Assembly (NCBI RefSeq): GCF_940670765.1
Contig: NZ_CALNVW010000021.1
Location: 62,001-126,000, forward strand
Direction: 5' to 3'
From: Streptomyces sp. A 4/2
GTDB taxonomy: Bacteria > Actinomycetota > Actinomycetes > Streptomycetales > Streptomycetaceae
Length of the DNA stretch: 64,000 nucleotides
The notes under the pieces are model-generated. The model was given only the letters and a program-made list of their open reading frames with translations. It was not told the origin of the DNA and did no database searches. How positions within the stretch are numbered: the stretch's first letter is position 1; each line of letters begins with the position of its first letter. Below, piece after piece: positions 16,430 to 25,588 of the stretch. The position numbers were made by a program, and so were the translations under genes.

Positions 16430-17227
16430 ATGCTCACTGTGACAACCGTAAACGTGAACGGACTGCGCGCCGCCGCCAAGAAGGGCTTCGTGGAGTGGCT
16501 GGCGCAGACCTCCGCCGATGTGATCTGCCTCCAGGAGGTACGGGCCGAGCCCCAGCAGCTGACCGACGAGGTCCGCGAGCCGGCGGGCTGGTTCACCGTG
16601 CACGCCCCCGCCGCAGCCAAGGGGCGCGCCGGTGTCTCGCTGTACGCCCGGCGTGAGCCGGAGCGGGTGCAGATCGGTTTCGGGAGCGAGGAGTTCGACG
16701 GGAGCGGGCGGTACGCGGAGATCGACCTGCCCGGTGTCACGGTCGCCAGCCTGTATCTGCCCTCCGGCGAGGTCGGTACGGAACGGCAGGACGAGAAGAT
16801 CCGGTTCATGGCGGAGTTCCTGCCGTACCTCCAGGGGCTGAAGGAGCGGGCCGCCGCGGACGGCCGCGAGGTCGTGGTGTGCGGTGACTGGAACATCGCC
16901 CACCAGGAGGCTGACCTCAAGAACTGGAAGGGCAACAAGAAGAACTCCGGCTTCCTCCCCGAGGAGCGGGAGTGGCTGACCCGGGTCTTCGACGAGGCGG
17001 CGTACGTCGATGTGGTGCGGGCGATGCACCCGGACGTCGAGGGCCCGTACTCGTGGTGGTCCTACCGCGGGCGCGCTTTCGACAACGACTCGGGCTGGCG
17101 CATCGACTACCAGGTCGCGACCCCCGGACTCGCCGCGCGTGCGGTGAAGTCCTGGGTGGAGCGGGCGGCCACGCACGAGGAGCGGTGGAGCGACCACGCG
17201 CCGGTGACGACGGTCTACGAGTCCTGA
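16430..17227 (+). CDS. xth: Exodeoxyribonuclease III
   Basis: DNA-repair AP endonuclease/3'-5' exonuclease of the ExoIII family, 265 residues, ATG 16430. Visible catalytic blocks: NVNGLRAAAKKG, LQEVRAEP (metal-binding Glu), GDWNIAHQEADLKNWKGN (catalytic Asp and Asn), and WRIDYQVATPGL ... ERWSDHAPV (catalytic Asp-His). The length and all motifs are intact. Its stop lies directly beside that of the convergent MerR gene. Confidence 0.93.
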   Translation: MLTVTTVNVNGLRAAAKKGFVEWLAQTSADVICLQEVRAEPQQLTDEVREPAGWFTVHAPAAAKGRAGVSLYARREPERVQIGFGSEEFDGSGRYAEIDLPGVTVASLYLPSGEVGTERQDEKIRFMAEFLPYLQGLKERAAADGREVVVCGDWNIAHQEADLKNWKGNKKNSGFLPEEREWLTRVFDEAAYVDVVRAMHPDVEGPYSWWSYRGRAFDNDSGWRIDYQVATPGLAARAVKSWVERAATHEERWSDHAPVTTVYES

Positions 17228-17228
17228 G

Positions 17229-17945
17229 TCACCGTGCGGGCAGCGGGCGGTCCCGGTCGAGCCCGTCCTTCTCCGCCCGGACCCGCCGGTCCAGGGACAT
17301 CGACAGCTCCGCGTCCACCACGCTCTTCGCCAGCGGGCGCACCCGCTCCATCGCCCCGGCGAACTCCTCGTCGGGCAGCTGATCGCGGACCAGCTCGGCG
17401 AAGAGTTCGGTGAGGGCCTCCGTGTGCCGGCGGACCTCGTGGCCCGCCGTGAGGACCGCGGCGAGCGGGACGCCCTCGCCGACCAGGGCCGCCGACACGT
17501 CCAGCAGCCGGCGGCTGACGTGGATGATCTCGTCGCCGTCCGTCGCGAGATAGCCCAGGCGCAGCGCCGTGGCCAGGTTCTCCGCGGTGACCTCGCCCTC
17601 GAAGTAGTCCGCCAGCTGTTCCGGGGTGAGGCGGACCGGTTCCTCCTCGGTCCAGGCGGGGGCCTCGGTGGCGGCCAGGCCCAGGAGCTGGGCCACGTCC
17701 CGGCCGCTCTCGAACGCGGTGGCCAGGTCCGCGATGCCGCTGAGCGTGTGGCCGCGCTCCAGCAGGGCCGAAATCGTACGCAGCCGGGCCAGGTGGTGGT
17801 CGTCGTACCAGGCGATCCGGCCCTCGCGGCGCGGTGGCGGGATCAGCTTGCGCTCGCGGTAGAAGCGCAGCGTGCGCACCGTGATGCCGGCCATCTCGGC
17901 CAGCTCCTCCATGCGGTACTCGCGCCCCGTTGTTTCCTCTGCCAC
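17229..17945 (-). CDS. MerR-family transcriptional regulator
   Basis: 238 residues, GTG start at 17945. The N-terminal winged helix-turn-helix is YRMEELAEMAGITVRTLRFYRERKLIPPPRREGRIAWYDDHH (residues 10-51), with the MerR arginine-rich wing. The C-terminal region is helical, larger than in metal sensors, and has no obvious Cys metal site, so it probably binds an organic ligand. It is divergent from the monooxygenase-hydrolase-SDR operon, whose upstream region carries a perfect palindrome, and is its likely regulator. Confidence 0.88.
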   Translation of the reverse strand: MAEETTGREYRMEELAEMAGITVRTLRFYRERKLIPPPRREGRIAWYDDHHLARLRTISALLERGHTLSGIADLATAFESGRDVAQLLGLAATEAPAWTEEEPVRLTPEQLADYFEGEVTAENLATALRLGYLATDGDEIIHVSRRLLDVSAALVGEGVPLAAVLTAGHEVRRHTEALTELFAELVRDQLPDEEFAGAMERVRPLAKSVVDAELSMSLDRRVRAEKDGLDRDRPLPAR

Positions 17946-18030
17946 GCGGGCAGCCTATGCCGTGGGGGCGGGAACTTTCCGGCGCTTGCCCCCTACCCAT
18001 GAGTACGGAGCTGCTCTACTCTCCGAACTG

Positions 18031-18048
18031 TGCCAGTGATTACTGGCA
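18031..18048 (+). promoter_or_regulatory. Perfect palindrome upstream of the monooxygenase operon
   Basis: TGCCAGT-GATT-ACTGGCA, 7-bp arms, lies 30 bp before the start codon and within the MerR/FMO divergent spacer. It is a candidate operator. MerR family sites usually lie between -35 and -10, which cannot be placed with confidence here. A TetR- or GntR-type regulator encoded elsewhere is possible. Confidence 0.5.
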
Positions 18049-18077
18049 GGGTTCGGGGCACTGCGGGAGGCGGCAGC

Positions 18078-19664
18078 ATGACCCAGCACGAGCATGTACG
18101 CGTGGCGGTGATCGGATCCGGATTCGGTGGCCTGGGCGCCGCCGTCCGGCTGCGCCGCGAGGGGGTGACCGACTTCGTCGTCCTGGAGCGGGCCGCTTCG
18201 GTCGGCGGGACCTGGCGTGACAACAGCTATCCGGGGTGCGCCTGCGACGTACCGTCCCACCTGTACTCGTTCTCCTTCGCCCCCAACCCGGACTGGCCGC
18301 GCACCTTCTCCGGGCAGCCGCACATCAGGGCGTACCTGGAGAAGGTCGCCGACACCTTCGGGCTGCGCCCGCACATCCGGCTGAACCACGAAGTGCGGCT
18401 GATGCGCTGGGACGGCGACGAACTGCGCTGGGAGATCGAGACCGCGCAGGGGACCCTGACCGCCGACGTGGTCGTCTCGGCGACCGGACCGCTCTCGGAC
18501 CCGAAGGTCCCGGACATACCCGGTCTCGCCGGATTCGACGGCAAGGTGTTCCACTCCGCGCAGTGGGACCACGGCTACGACCTCCGCGGCAAGCGCGTCG
18601 CGATGATCGGGACCGGGGCGTCCGCGATCCAGATCGTGCCCGCGATCCAGCCCCAGGCCGGGCGGCTGACGCTCTTCCAGCGCACTCCGCCGTGGGTCAT
18701 GCCGCGCATGGACCGGGCGATATCCGGTGCCGAGCGGTGGCTGCACGGGAAGCTGCCCTTCACCGGGGCCGCGCGTCGCCGACTGCTGTGGGGCATCCGG
18801 GAGTTGCAGGTCAGCGCGTTCACCAAGCACCCCAATGAGCTCGGGCTCATCGAGTCCCTGGGCAAGGCCAATATCGCCCGGTCCGTCAAGGACCCGGCAC
18901 TGCGCAACAAGCTCACGCCGTCGTACCGGATCGGCTGCAAGCGCATCCTGCTGTCCAGCGCCTACTACCCGGCGCTCGCGCAGCCCAACGTGGACGTCGT
19001 GGCCTCCGGCCTCGAGGAGGTCCGGGGCAATACCCTGATCGCCTCCGACGGAACCGAGACCGAGGTGGACGTCATCATCTTCGGCACCGGTTTCCATGTG
19101 ACGGACATGCCGATCGCCGAGCGGGTGGTGGGCGCCGACGGCATCACCCTCGCCGAGGCGTGGAAGGACGGCATGGAGTCGCTGCGCGGGGCGACCGCGG
19201 CCGGGTTCCCCAACTGGATGACGATCATCGGGCCGAACACCGGCCTCGGCAACTCGTCGATGATCCTGATGATCGAGTCCCAGCTGAGCTATCTCGCCGA
19301 CTACATGCGGCAGTTGAACGTCCTCGGCGGGCGCGTCGCGCTGAACCCGCGGGTCTCCGCGGTGAGCGCCTGGAACACCCGGGTGCAGGAGCGGATGAAG
19401 CGCACCGTCTGGAACACCGGCGGCTGCACCAGCTGGTACCTCGACGCCAACGGCCGCAACACCACGATCTGGCCGGGCACCACGAGCGAGTTCCGCCGGG
19501 CCACGCGGGCGGTGGACCTGGGCGAGTACGACGTCGTACGGGCGGGTGCGGGTGCGGGTACCGGCGCGGGTGCCGTTGCGGTGGGCGGGGCGGCTGCCGG
19601 TGCCGAGGCCAGTGCCGGGACCGTACCGGCCGCGCGCCGGGTCACGGACAAGGAGGCGGTGTGA
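18078..19664 (+). CDS. Flavin-containing (Baeyer-Villiger type) monooxygenase
   Basis: FAD/NADPH monooxygenase of 528 residues. The N-terminal FAD Rossmann motif is VIGSGFGGLGAAV (residues 10-22), followed by VGGTWRDNSYPGCACDVPSHLYSFSF, typical of Baeyer-Villiger enzymes, and a second dinucleotide motif MIGTGASAIQIVP. The C-terminus is a low-complexity Ala/Gly stretch of about 40 residues coded by a GGGTGC-type repeat. GGGAGG precedes ATG 18078. It overlaps the hydrolase start by 4 bp. The set BVMO + ester hydrolase + SDR could turn a ketone to an ester and then to acid and alcohol; substrate unknown. Confidence 0.88.
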   Translation: MTQHEHVRVAVIGSGFGGLGAAVRLRREGVTDFVVLERAASVGGTWRDNSYPGCACDVPSHLYSFSFAPNPDWPRTFSGQPHIRAYLEKVADTFGLRPHIRLNHEVRLMRWDGDELRWEIETAQGTLTADVVVSATGPLSDPKVPDIPGLAGFDGKVFHSAQWDHGYDLRGKRVAMIGTGASAIQIVPAIQPQAGRLTLFQRTPPWVMPRMDRAISGAERWLHGKLPFTGAARRRLLWGIRELQVSAFTKHPNELGLIESLGKANIARSVKDPALRNKLTPSYRIGCKRILLSSAYYPALAQPNVDVVASGLEEVRGNTLIASDGTETEVDVIIFGTGFHVTDMPIAERVVGADGITLAEAWKDGMESLRGATAAGFPNWMTIIGPNTGLGNSSMILMIESQLSYLADYMRQLNVLGGRVALNPRVSAVSAWNTRVQERMKRTVWNTGGCTSWYLDANGRNTTIWPGTTSEFRRATRAVDLGEYDVVRAGAGAGTGAGAVAVGGAAAGAEASAGTVPAARRVTDKEAV

Positions 19665-20548
19665 GCGGCGTGCGTGAACTGACCGCCGTCTCCGCCGACG
19701 GTGCGCGGATCCATGTCGAGGTGTACGGGCCCGAAGGCGCCCCCACCGTGCTGCTCTCGCACGGCTGGACGTGCTCGACCCGTTTCTGGGACGCGCAGAT
19801 CAGGGACCTCTCGGCGGAGTTCCGGGTGGTGGTGTACGACCAGCGCGGGCACGGGCGTACGCCCGGCGCGGACCCGCGCGGCTACTGCACGGACGAGCTG
19901 GCCGACGATCTGGAGGCGGTGCTCGCCGCCACGCTCGTGCCTGGTGAACGGGCCGTGCTGGCCGGGCACTCCATGGGCGGGATGACGATGATGGCCGCCT
20001 CCCGCCGCCCCGGATTCCGGGAGCACGCGGCGGCGGTGCTGCTCTGCAACACGGGCAGTTCGGACCTGGTGGCCGAGTCGACCGTGCTGCCGCTGCGGAA
20101 GGGACGGCTGCGGACCCGGCTGACCCGTGGCGTGCTCGGGGCGCGCGCTCCGCTCGGTCCGGTCACGCCCCTGTCGAAGCGGATCCTCAAGTACGCCACG
20201 ATGGGCGCGGGTTCGGCCCCCGATCGGGTGGCCGCGTGCGCGCGGATCGTGCACGACTGCCCCCGGACGACGCGGGTGGGCTGGTCGCACGTGCTCGCCG
20301 GGCTTGATCTCGACGCGGACGTGAGGGAGTTGACCGTACCCACCGCGGTGATCGCCGGGGCGTCGGACCGGCTGACCCCTGTTGTGCACGCGCGGGCGCT
20401 GGCCGCCGCGCTGCCGCACTGCCTCGGCCTCACCGAGCTGGTGGGCGTGGGGCACATGTCGCCGATAGAGGCGCCCGAAGCGGTCGGGGGGCGACTGCGT
20501 GAGCTGGTCGAGGCGTACGTACGAGTGGAGAAGGAGGAGGCCGCATGA
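19661..20548 (+). CDS. Alpha/beta hydrolase
   Basis: 295 residues, GTG 19661 overlapping the monooxygenase stop, with AGGAGG upstream. The fold is clear: VLLSHGWTCSTRFWD oxyanion segment, nucleophile elbow LAGHSMGGMTM (Ser in GHSMG), a late Asp in AGASDRLTP, and His in VGVGHMSPIEAP, giving a complete Ser-Asp-His triad. It is probably the esterase that opens the Baeyer-Villiger ester made by the upstream enzyme. It overlaps the next gene by 4 bp. Confidence 0.9.
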   Translation: MSGVRELTAVSADGARIHVEVYGPEGAPTVLLSHGWTCSTRFWDAQIRDLSAEFRVVVYDQRGHGRTPGADPRGYCTDELADDLEAVLAATLVPGERAVLAGHSMGGMTMMAASRRPGFREHAAAVLLCNTGSSDLVAESTVLPLRKGRLRTRLTRGVLGARAPLGPVTPLSKRILKYATMGAGSAPDRVAACARIVHDCPRTTRVGWSHVLAGLDLDADVRELTVPTAVIAGASDRLTPVVHARALAAALPHCLGLTELVGVGHMSPIEAPEAVGGRLRELVEAYVRVEKEEAA

Positions 20549-21426
20549 GCAGGAACAGCCTGGAGGGCCAGGTCGCGGTCGTCACGGGGGCCGCGCGGGG
20601 GGTCGGTGAACTGCTGGCCCGCAAGCTCTCGGCACGCGGCGCGAAGGTGGCGCTCGTCGGCCTGGAGCCGGACGAGCTGAAGGCCGTGTCGGAGCGGCTG
20701 CACACCGAGAGCGCGCACTGGCACGCGGACGTCACCGACCACGAGGCGATGGCGCGCGTCGCGCAGGAGGTCAAGGCGCACTTCGGCAAGGTCGACATCG
20801 TCGTCGCCAACGCGGGGGTGGCGTCCGGGGGACCGTTCGTGGACTCCGACCCCGAGGCGTGGCGGCGGGTCATCGAGGTCAACCTGGTGGGCGGCGCGGT
20901 GACCGGGCGGGCGTTCCTGCCGGTCCTGATGGAGAGCCGCGGCTACTTTCTTCAGATCGCCTCGCTCGCCGCGATCACGCCGGCCCCGATGATGTCCGCG
21001 TACTGCGCTTCCAAGTCCGGCGTCGAGGCCTTCGCCCACTGCCTGCGGGCCGAAGTCGGTTACAAGGGCGTGCGGGTGGGCGTCGGCTATCTGTCCTGGA
21101 CGGACACGGACATGGTCCGCGGCGCCGACGAGGACGACGTGATGCGGGAGTTGCGGCAGCGGCTGCCGTGGCCCGCGAACCGTACGTACCCGCTGGGCCC
21201 GGCCGTCGACCGGATCGTGGCCGGTATCGAGCGGCGGTCCTCCCACGTGTACGCGCAGTGGTGGCTGCGCGGGATGCAGTCCGTACGGGGATACCTCCCC
21301 TCGCTGATCGGTACGGTCGGCCAGCGCGAGATGCGGCGCTTCGAGCCGCGGCTGGCGGGGGTCGGACGGGGGCTCGTCGGTGCGGGCGGGGCGGCGGACG
21401 AGAAGGCGCGTACGGAGAGTTACTGA
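20545..21426 (+). CDS. Short-chain dehydrogenase/reductase
   Basis: 293 residues of classical SDR type: cofactor motif VTGAARGVGELLA near residue 13, NAG at about 91, catalytic Ser-Tyr-x3-Lys as IASLAAI ... YCASK. The C-terminal 70 residues (QWWLRGMQSVRGYLPS...) extend beyond the core and may bind membrane or substrate. It is the third gene of the tightly coupled monooxygenase operon and could oxidise the alcohol to the ketone substrate. The set resembles the mymA-lipR-sadH arrangement of mycobacteria, as far as I recall. Confidence 0.9.
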   Translation: MSRNSLEGQVAVVTGAARGVGELLARKLSARGAKVALVGLEPDELKAVSERLHTESAHWHADVTDHEAMARVAQEVKAHFGKVDIVVANAGVASGGPFVDSDPEAWRRVIEVNLVGGAVTGRAFLPVLMESRGYFLQIASLAAITPAPMMSAYCASKSGVEAFAHCLRAEVGYKGVRVGVGYLSWTDTDMVRGADEDDVMRELRQRLPWPANRTYPLGPAVDRIVAGIERRSSHVYAQWWLRGMQSVRGYLPSLIGTVGQREMRRFEPRLAGVGRGLVGAGGAADEKARTESY

Positions 21427-21534
21427 TCGAAATGCGTTGAATGTCCGTGCGTGTCAGTCTGGTCGAGGCCGAGAGGCCCCAGGGGGCCGAGGCGCCCCCT
21501 ACCCCCGTCAGACTTCACATGGGAGTGAAACCAC

Positions 21535-21729
21535 ATGGGCATGAAGGACCAGTTCCAGGACAAGGCGCAGGAGCTTTCCGAGCGGGCCAAGAAGCAGATG
21601 GCCGGTGCGAAGGACGAGGCATCGGAGCGGTCTTCGCAGGGCCGGGACGCGGCGGACCAGGCGCGGGAGCGGGGCCAGGAGTCGGGGGGCCGGGCGGCCG
21701 ACCGGGCTCGGGACGAGTTCGACTCCTGA
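21535..21729 (+). CDS. CsbD-like small hydrophilic stress protein
   Basis: 64 residues, almost entirely charged or small: MGMKDQFQDKAQELSERAKK then repeated DEASERS/RDAADQARERGQ. It has no hydrophobic core and is predicted helical or disordered. Such short CsbD/LEA-like proteins are stress-induced in Gram-positive bacteria. GGGAG lies 9 bases before the ATG. It is monocistronic, with a terminator at 21745. Confidence 0.7.
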   Translation: MGMKDQFQDKAQELSERAKKQMAGAKDEASERSSQGRDAADQARERGQESGGRAADRARDEFDS

Positions 21730-21744
21730 ACTTGAGTCGGTGAG

Positions 21745-21781
21745 GGCGCGTCTTCCCTTCGGGGGAGGCGCGTTCTTTCTT
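21745..21781 (+). terminator. Intrinsic terminator after the CsbD-like gene
   Basis: The stem GGCGCGTCTTCCC/GGGGGAGGCGCG with a TTC loop is followed by TTCTTTCTTT. It lies 16 bp past the stop codon. Confidence 0.8.
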
Positions 21782-21851
21782 TGGGTGGGTGTGGGTGTGG
21801 GGTGCGGGTGCGCGTTCGGGGGCACGGGGGCGCTGCCCCCGGACCCCCGGT

Positions 21852-22020
21852 CCTCAATCGCCGGACGGGCTTGAGTGGGTCCTCGATCGCCGGACGGGCT
21901 TGAGTGGGTCCTCGATCGCCGGACGGGCTTGAGTGGGTCCTCAATCGCCGGACGGGCTTGATTTTGGCCGCTGTTCGTTGGACGGGCTTGGTTTTTGCCG
22001 GTGTTCGTCGGGCGGGCTCG
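21852..22020. repeat. Tandem array of a 29-bp GC-rich dispersed repeat
   Basis: Units start at 21852, 21881, 21910 and 21939 (core TCRATCGCCGGACGGGCT), then two degenerate copies reach 22020. The same core occurs in reverse orientation at 39003-39275. The array fills the spacer between the CsbD-like gene and the convergent tricorn gene. No gene is present here. Confidence 0.9.
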
Positions 22021-22033
22021 ATGGGTGGGATGT

Positions 22034-25000
22034 CTACCGGGGCGGCAGTTCCGGGCGCCTCTTGTCCGGGACCGCGGTGTAGTCCGGTGGGGCCGCCGCC
22101 GGGTGGGCGGCCAGGAGGTCGAGTGCCGTCCATACCGCGTCGTCCAGCTGTGCGTGGCGTCCCTCTGCCCAGTCCAGCGGGGTGCGCAGGGCCTCGATGT
22201 CCGGTTCCACGCCGTGGTTCTCGACCGACCAGCCGTACGCGTCGAACCAGGCCGCGTTCATCGGCACCGTGATCACCGTGCCGTCGCCGAGCTGGTGGCG
22301 GCCGGTCATGCCGACCACGCCGCCCCAGGTGCGCTGGCCCACCACCGGGCCCAGGTTCAGCAGGCGGAAGGCCGCCGTGATCATGTCGCCGTCCGAGGAG
22401 GTGGCCTCGTCGGCCAGGGCGACCACCGGGCCGCGCGGTGCGTTCGAGGCGTACGAGACCGGCTGGGCGTCGCGGGTGAGGTCCCAGCCGAGGATCCTGC
22501 GGGTGAGCTTCTCGACCACCAGCTCGCTGATGTGTCCGCCCGCGTTGCCGCGTACGTCCACGATCAGTGCGGGCCGGGAGACCTCCAGGCGCAGGTCCCG
22601 GTTGAACTGTGCCCAGCCCGAGCCGCCCATGTCGGGGATGTGCAGGTAGCCGCACCGGCCGTCGCTCAACTCCCGTACCACCGCGCGCCGTTTGGCCACC
22701 CAGTCCTGGTAGCGCAGCGGGCGTTCGTCGATCAGCGGGACCACCGCGACCCGGCGGGAGCGGCCCTCGCTGCCGGGCGGGCGGAAGGTCAGTTCGACCG
22801 TGGTGCCGCCCGCGGCGGCCAGCAGCGGGTAGGGGCCGGCCACCGGGTCCACCGGGCGGCCGTCCACATGGGTGAGCGCGGAGCCCTCGCGGATCCCCGT
22901 ACCGGCCAGCGGGGAGCGGGCCTTGGAGTCGGAGGAGTCGCCCGGCAGGATCCGCTGGACCAGCCAGGCGCCGTCCCGGCACACCAGGTTCGCGCCGAGC
23001 AGGCCCATCGCGCGCTGGTAGTGCGGGGGGCCTTCGTTGCGGCGGGCGGGGGTGACGTACGCGTGCGAGGTGCCCAGTTCGCCCAGCACCTCGCGCAGCA
23101 GGTCCGCGAACTCGTCGGGGGACGCGACCCGTTCGACGAGCGGGCGGTACTGCGCCAGGATCTCCGGCCAGTCGATGCCGCACATGTCCGGCTCCCAGAA
23201 GTAGGAGCGGATGATGCGGCCCGCCTCGTCGTACGCCTGGCGCCACTCCGCCGGCGGGTCCACCTCGTGCAGGATGCGGCGCAGGTCCAGATAGACCGTG
23301 GTGTCGTTGTCGCCGGGCTCGGTGGCGGGGACGGCCCGCAGGTCGCCCTCGTCCACCACGACCAGGCGGCTGCCGTCGCCGCTGATCGCGAACCAGTCGA
23401 GATGGCCGACCAGTTCGGCCTTGCGGGCCTTGGCGATGTCGAAGTGTTCGAGCGTGGGGCGCCCCGAGGTGTCGGCCGGGTTGGCGAACGTCTCGCCGAG
23501 GGCGCCCGAGATCGGCCAGCGCAGCCAGACGAGGCCGCCTCCGCTGACCGGGCAGAGCGCCGAGTACTTGGACGCGGGCACCGGGAACGGGGTGACCCGG
23601 TTCTCCAGGCCCTCGATCTCCACCAGCATCCTGATGCCGTCCCCCACGTCCCCCACGTCCTCGACCGGGTCGAGGCCGCCCGCCGCCGGGCGGCCGTCGG
23701 GGGACAGCGCGAAGGGCGAGGGGGTCGTGGAGGAGAGCGGCACCAGATACGGGCGGCAGCCCAGCGGGAAGGACAGGTCCCCGGTGTGGACGTCGTACAC
23801 CGGGTCGAAGCCCCGCCAGGACAGGAACGCGAGGTAGCGGCCGTCGCTGGTGAAGACCGGGTTCTCGTCCTCGAAGCGGCCGTTGGTGACATCGACGACC
23901 GTGGGGGCCATCGGCCCGGCGATCTTCGCCATCTTGATCTGCCGCAGGGAGCGTCCGATGCCCGGGTGGGACCAGGTCAGCCAGGTGCCGTCGGGGGAGA
24001 AGGCGAGGTCGCGGACCGGGCCGTTCAGGGAGCGGATGAGTTCGGTGACCTCGCCGGGCGGCGCGGGCACGCCGACGCCGGGCTGCGGCTCCGTCCCGTC
24101 GGCAGCCGCGGAGCCGGCAGTCGCGGAGTCGCCAGTCGCAGAGCCGGGAGCGGCGGTGTCGGCAGCCGCGTCGTCGTCCGGCACGGTGAGCAGCAGCAGC
24201 CGCCCGTCGTGCGAGGCGATCGCCAGCCGTTCGCCCTCCGGGTCCGAGACCAGCTCCTGGACCCGGCCGAGCCCGCCCGACGCGAGCCTTCTGGGCGGCA
24301 GGTCGCCGCTGGCGCGTGGCATGTACGCGAGCTCGATCGCGTCCTCGCCCTCCGCGTCGGTGACGTAGACGACCTGGCCCGCGCTGCCGAGCATCTCGGG
24401 GAGGCGGACCCGTACCCCCGGGGTGTCGGCGAGGGTGCGGGCCGGGCCGTCGCGGTGGGTGAGCCAGTACAGGCTGCCGCGTACGACGACGGCGCTCGCC
24501 CGGCCCGTCTCGTCGACGGACAGCCCATCGACGTTGCTCGACGCCGGGATCTGGTAGCTGCGGCGGCCCGTGCGCGGTCCGCCGGTCCGGACGTCCAGCT
24601 TGCGCGGCACCGCTCCGGGAGACAGGTCGTCGGCCAGCCAGAGGTCGCCCGCGCACTGGTAGACCACCCGGTGGCCGTCGGTGGACGCGTTCCTGGCGTA
24701 CGAGGTGGCGTGGTCGGTGTGGCGGCGCAGGTCCGTGCCGTCCGGCAGGCAGGAGTAGAGGTTGCCGATGCCCTCGTGGTCGGAGAGGAACGCGACCCGG
24801 CCGTCCACCAGCATCGGGCAGGCCAGATGCCCCCCGATGTCGGCGAGCAGCCGCTCCCCGTGCAGCCAGAGGCGGCCCGTCGCACCACCCCGGTAGCGCT
24901 TCCAGACGGCCGGTTCGTGCGGTGGCTTCCCGGTGAGCAGGAGCGTGCGGCGCTCACCGCCGATGTCGCCGATCGCGATGTCGTGGACCGGGCCCCAGGG

Positions 25001-25420
25001 CAGTTTCGAGCCGGGGGAGCCGTCCGTGCCGACGGTGTAGGCCCAGCTGAAGTACGAGAACGGCTGGCTGTTCGAGGTCACGGCCAGGATGTCGCCCTCG
25101 GGGGTCCAGCCGCAGACCCGGGTGTCGAGCGAGCCCCAGTAGGTCAGCCGCCGGGACGGGCCGCCCTCTACCGGGGCCAGATGGATCTCCGGGTCGAGGC
25201 TGCGCCAGCTCGTGTACGCGAGGTGTCTGCCGTCCGGGGAGAAACGCGGCTGGCCGACCCTGGTCCGGTCGACGGTGATCCGCCGGGCCCGGTCGGGACG
25301 CACGCCTTCCGCGACGAGCGGGGCGACCCAGAGGTCGTCCTCGGTCGCGAAGCACAGCAGATCGCCGTGGAGGTGCGGGAAGCGGAGGTACGCGGCATCG
25401 CCTGCATCGACTTGGCTCAC
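22034..25420 (-). CDS. Tricorn-type protease, S41 family
   Basis: 1128 residues, a cytosolic self-compartmentalising peptidase that trims oligopeptides left by other proteases. N-terminal beta-propeller repeats (about 1-400, with FSPDGRHLAYTSW) are followed by a second propeller (about 440-690), a PDZ-like domain (about 800-890) and the C-terminal S41 core. Catalytic residues fit the family: His in LGTSHAYV, nucleophile Ser in ADEATSSDGDM, and WSVENHGVEPDI near the end. A low-complexity Ala/Ser/Thr/Gly linker (about residues 415-450) is coded by a degenerate repeat near 24110-24175. GTG start at 25420. Confidence 0.92.
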   Translation of the reverse strand: MSQVDAGDAAYLRFPHLHGDLLCFATEDDLWVAPLVAEGVRPDRARRITVDRTRVGQPRFSPDGRHLAYTSWRSLDPEIHLAPVEGGPSRRLTYWGSLDTRVCGWTPEGDILAVTSNSQPFSYFSWAYTVGTDGSPGSKLPWGPVHDIAIGDIGGERRTLLLTGKPPHEPAVWKRYRGGATGRLWLHGERLLADIGGHLACPMLVDGRVAFLSDHEGIGNLYSCLPDGTDLRRHTDHATSYARNASTDGHRVVYQCAGDLWLADDLSPGAVPRKLDVRTGGPRTGRRSYQIPASSNVDGLSVDETGRASAVVVRGSLYWLTHRDGPARTLADTPGVRVRLPEMLGSAGQVVYVTDAEGEDAIELAYMPRASGDLPPRRLASGGLGRVQELVSDPEGERLAIASHDGRLLLLTVPDDDAAADTAAPGSATGDSATAGSAAADGTEPQPGVGVPAPPGEVTELIRSLNGPVRDLAFSPDGTWLTWSHPGIGRSLRQIKMAKIAGPMAPTVVDVTNGRFEDENPVFTSDGRYLAFLSWRGFDPVYDVHTGDLSFPLGCRPYLVPLSSTTPSPFALSPDGRPAAGGLDPVEDVGDVGDGIRMLVEIEGLENRVTPFPVPASKYSALCPVSGGGLVWLRWPISGALGETFANPADTSGRPTLEHFDIAKARKAELVGHLDWFAISGDGSRLVVVDEGDLRAVPATEPGDNDTTVYLDLRRILHEVDPPAEWRQAYDEAGRIIRSYFWEPDMCGIDWPEILAQYRPLVERVASPDEFADLLREVLGELGTSHAYVTPARRNEGPPHYQRAMGLLGANLVCRDGAWLVQRILPGDSSDSKARSPLAGTGIREGSALTHVDGRPVDPVAGPYPLLAAAGGTTVELTFRPPGSEGRSRRVAVVPLIDERPLRYQDWVAKRRAVVRELSDGRCGYLHIPDMGGSGWAQFNRDLRLEVSRPALIVDVRGNAGGHISELVVEKLTRRILGWDLTRDAQPVSYASNAPRGPVVALADEATSSDGDMITAAFRLLNLGPVVGQRTWGGVVGMTGRHQLGDGTVITVPMNAAWFDAYGWSVENHGVEPDIEALRTPLDWAEGRHAQLDDAVWTALDLLAAHPAAAPPDYTAVPDKRRPELPPR

Positions 25421-25537
25421 TCCTCAATGCTTTCCACGCGGAGGGGGCCCGGCAACTTGTGGCGGCATCCGATTGCGGGTGACCGGATGGCGGACGACAG
25501 TGCGGCGGTTCGACGACAGGCCCGTGCCACGACAGCA

Positions 25538-25574
25538 CTTCGCGCGCCGACCTGGGAACGGTCGGCGCGCGAAG
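25538..25574 (-). terminator. Strong intrinsic terminator after the MFS fusion gene
   Basis: A perfect 15-bp stem (CTTCGCGCGCCGACC) with a 7-nt loop lies 14 bp past the stop codon of the gene at 25589. It isolates that operon from the tricorn gene. Confidence 0.82.
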
Positions 25575-25588
25575 CGGGGTGGGAACTG

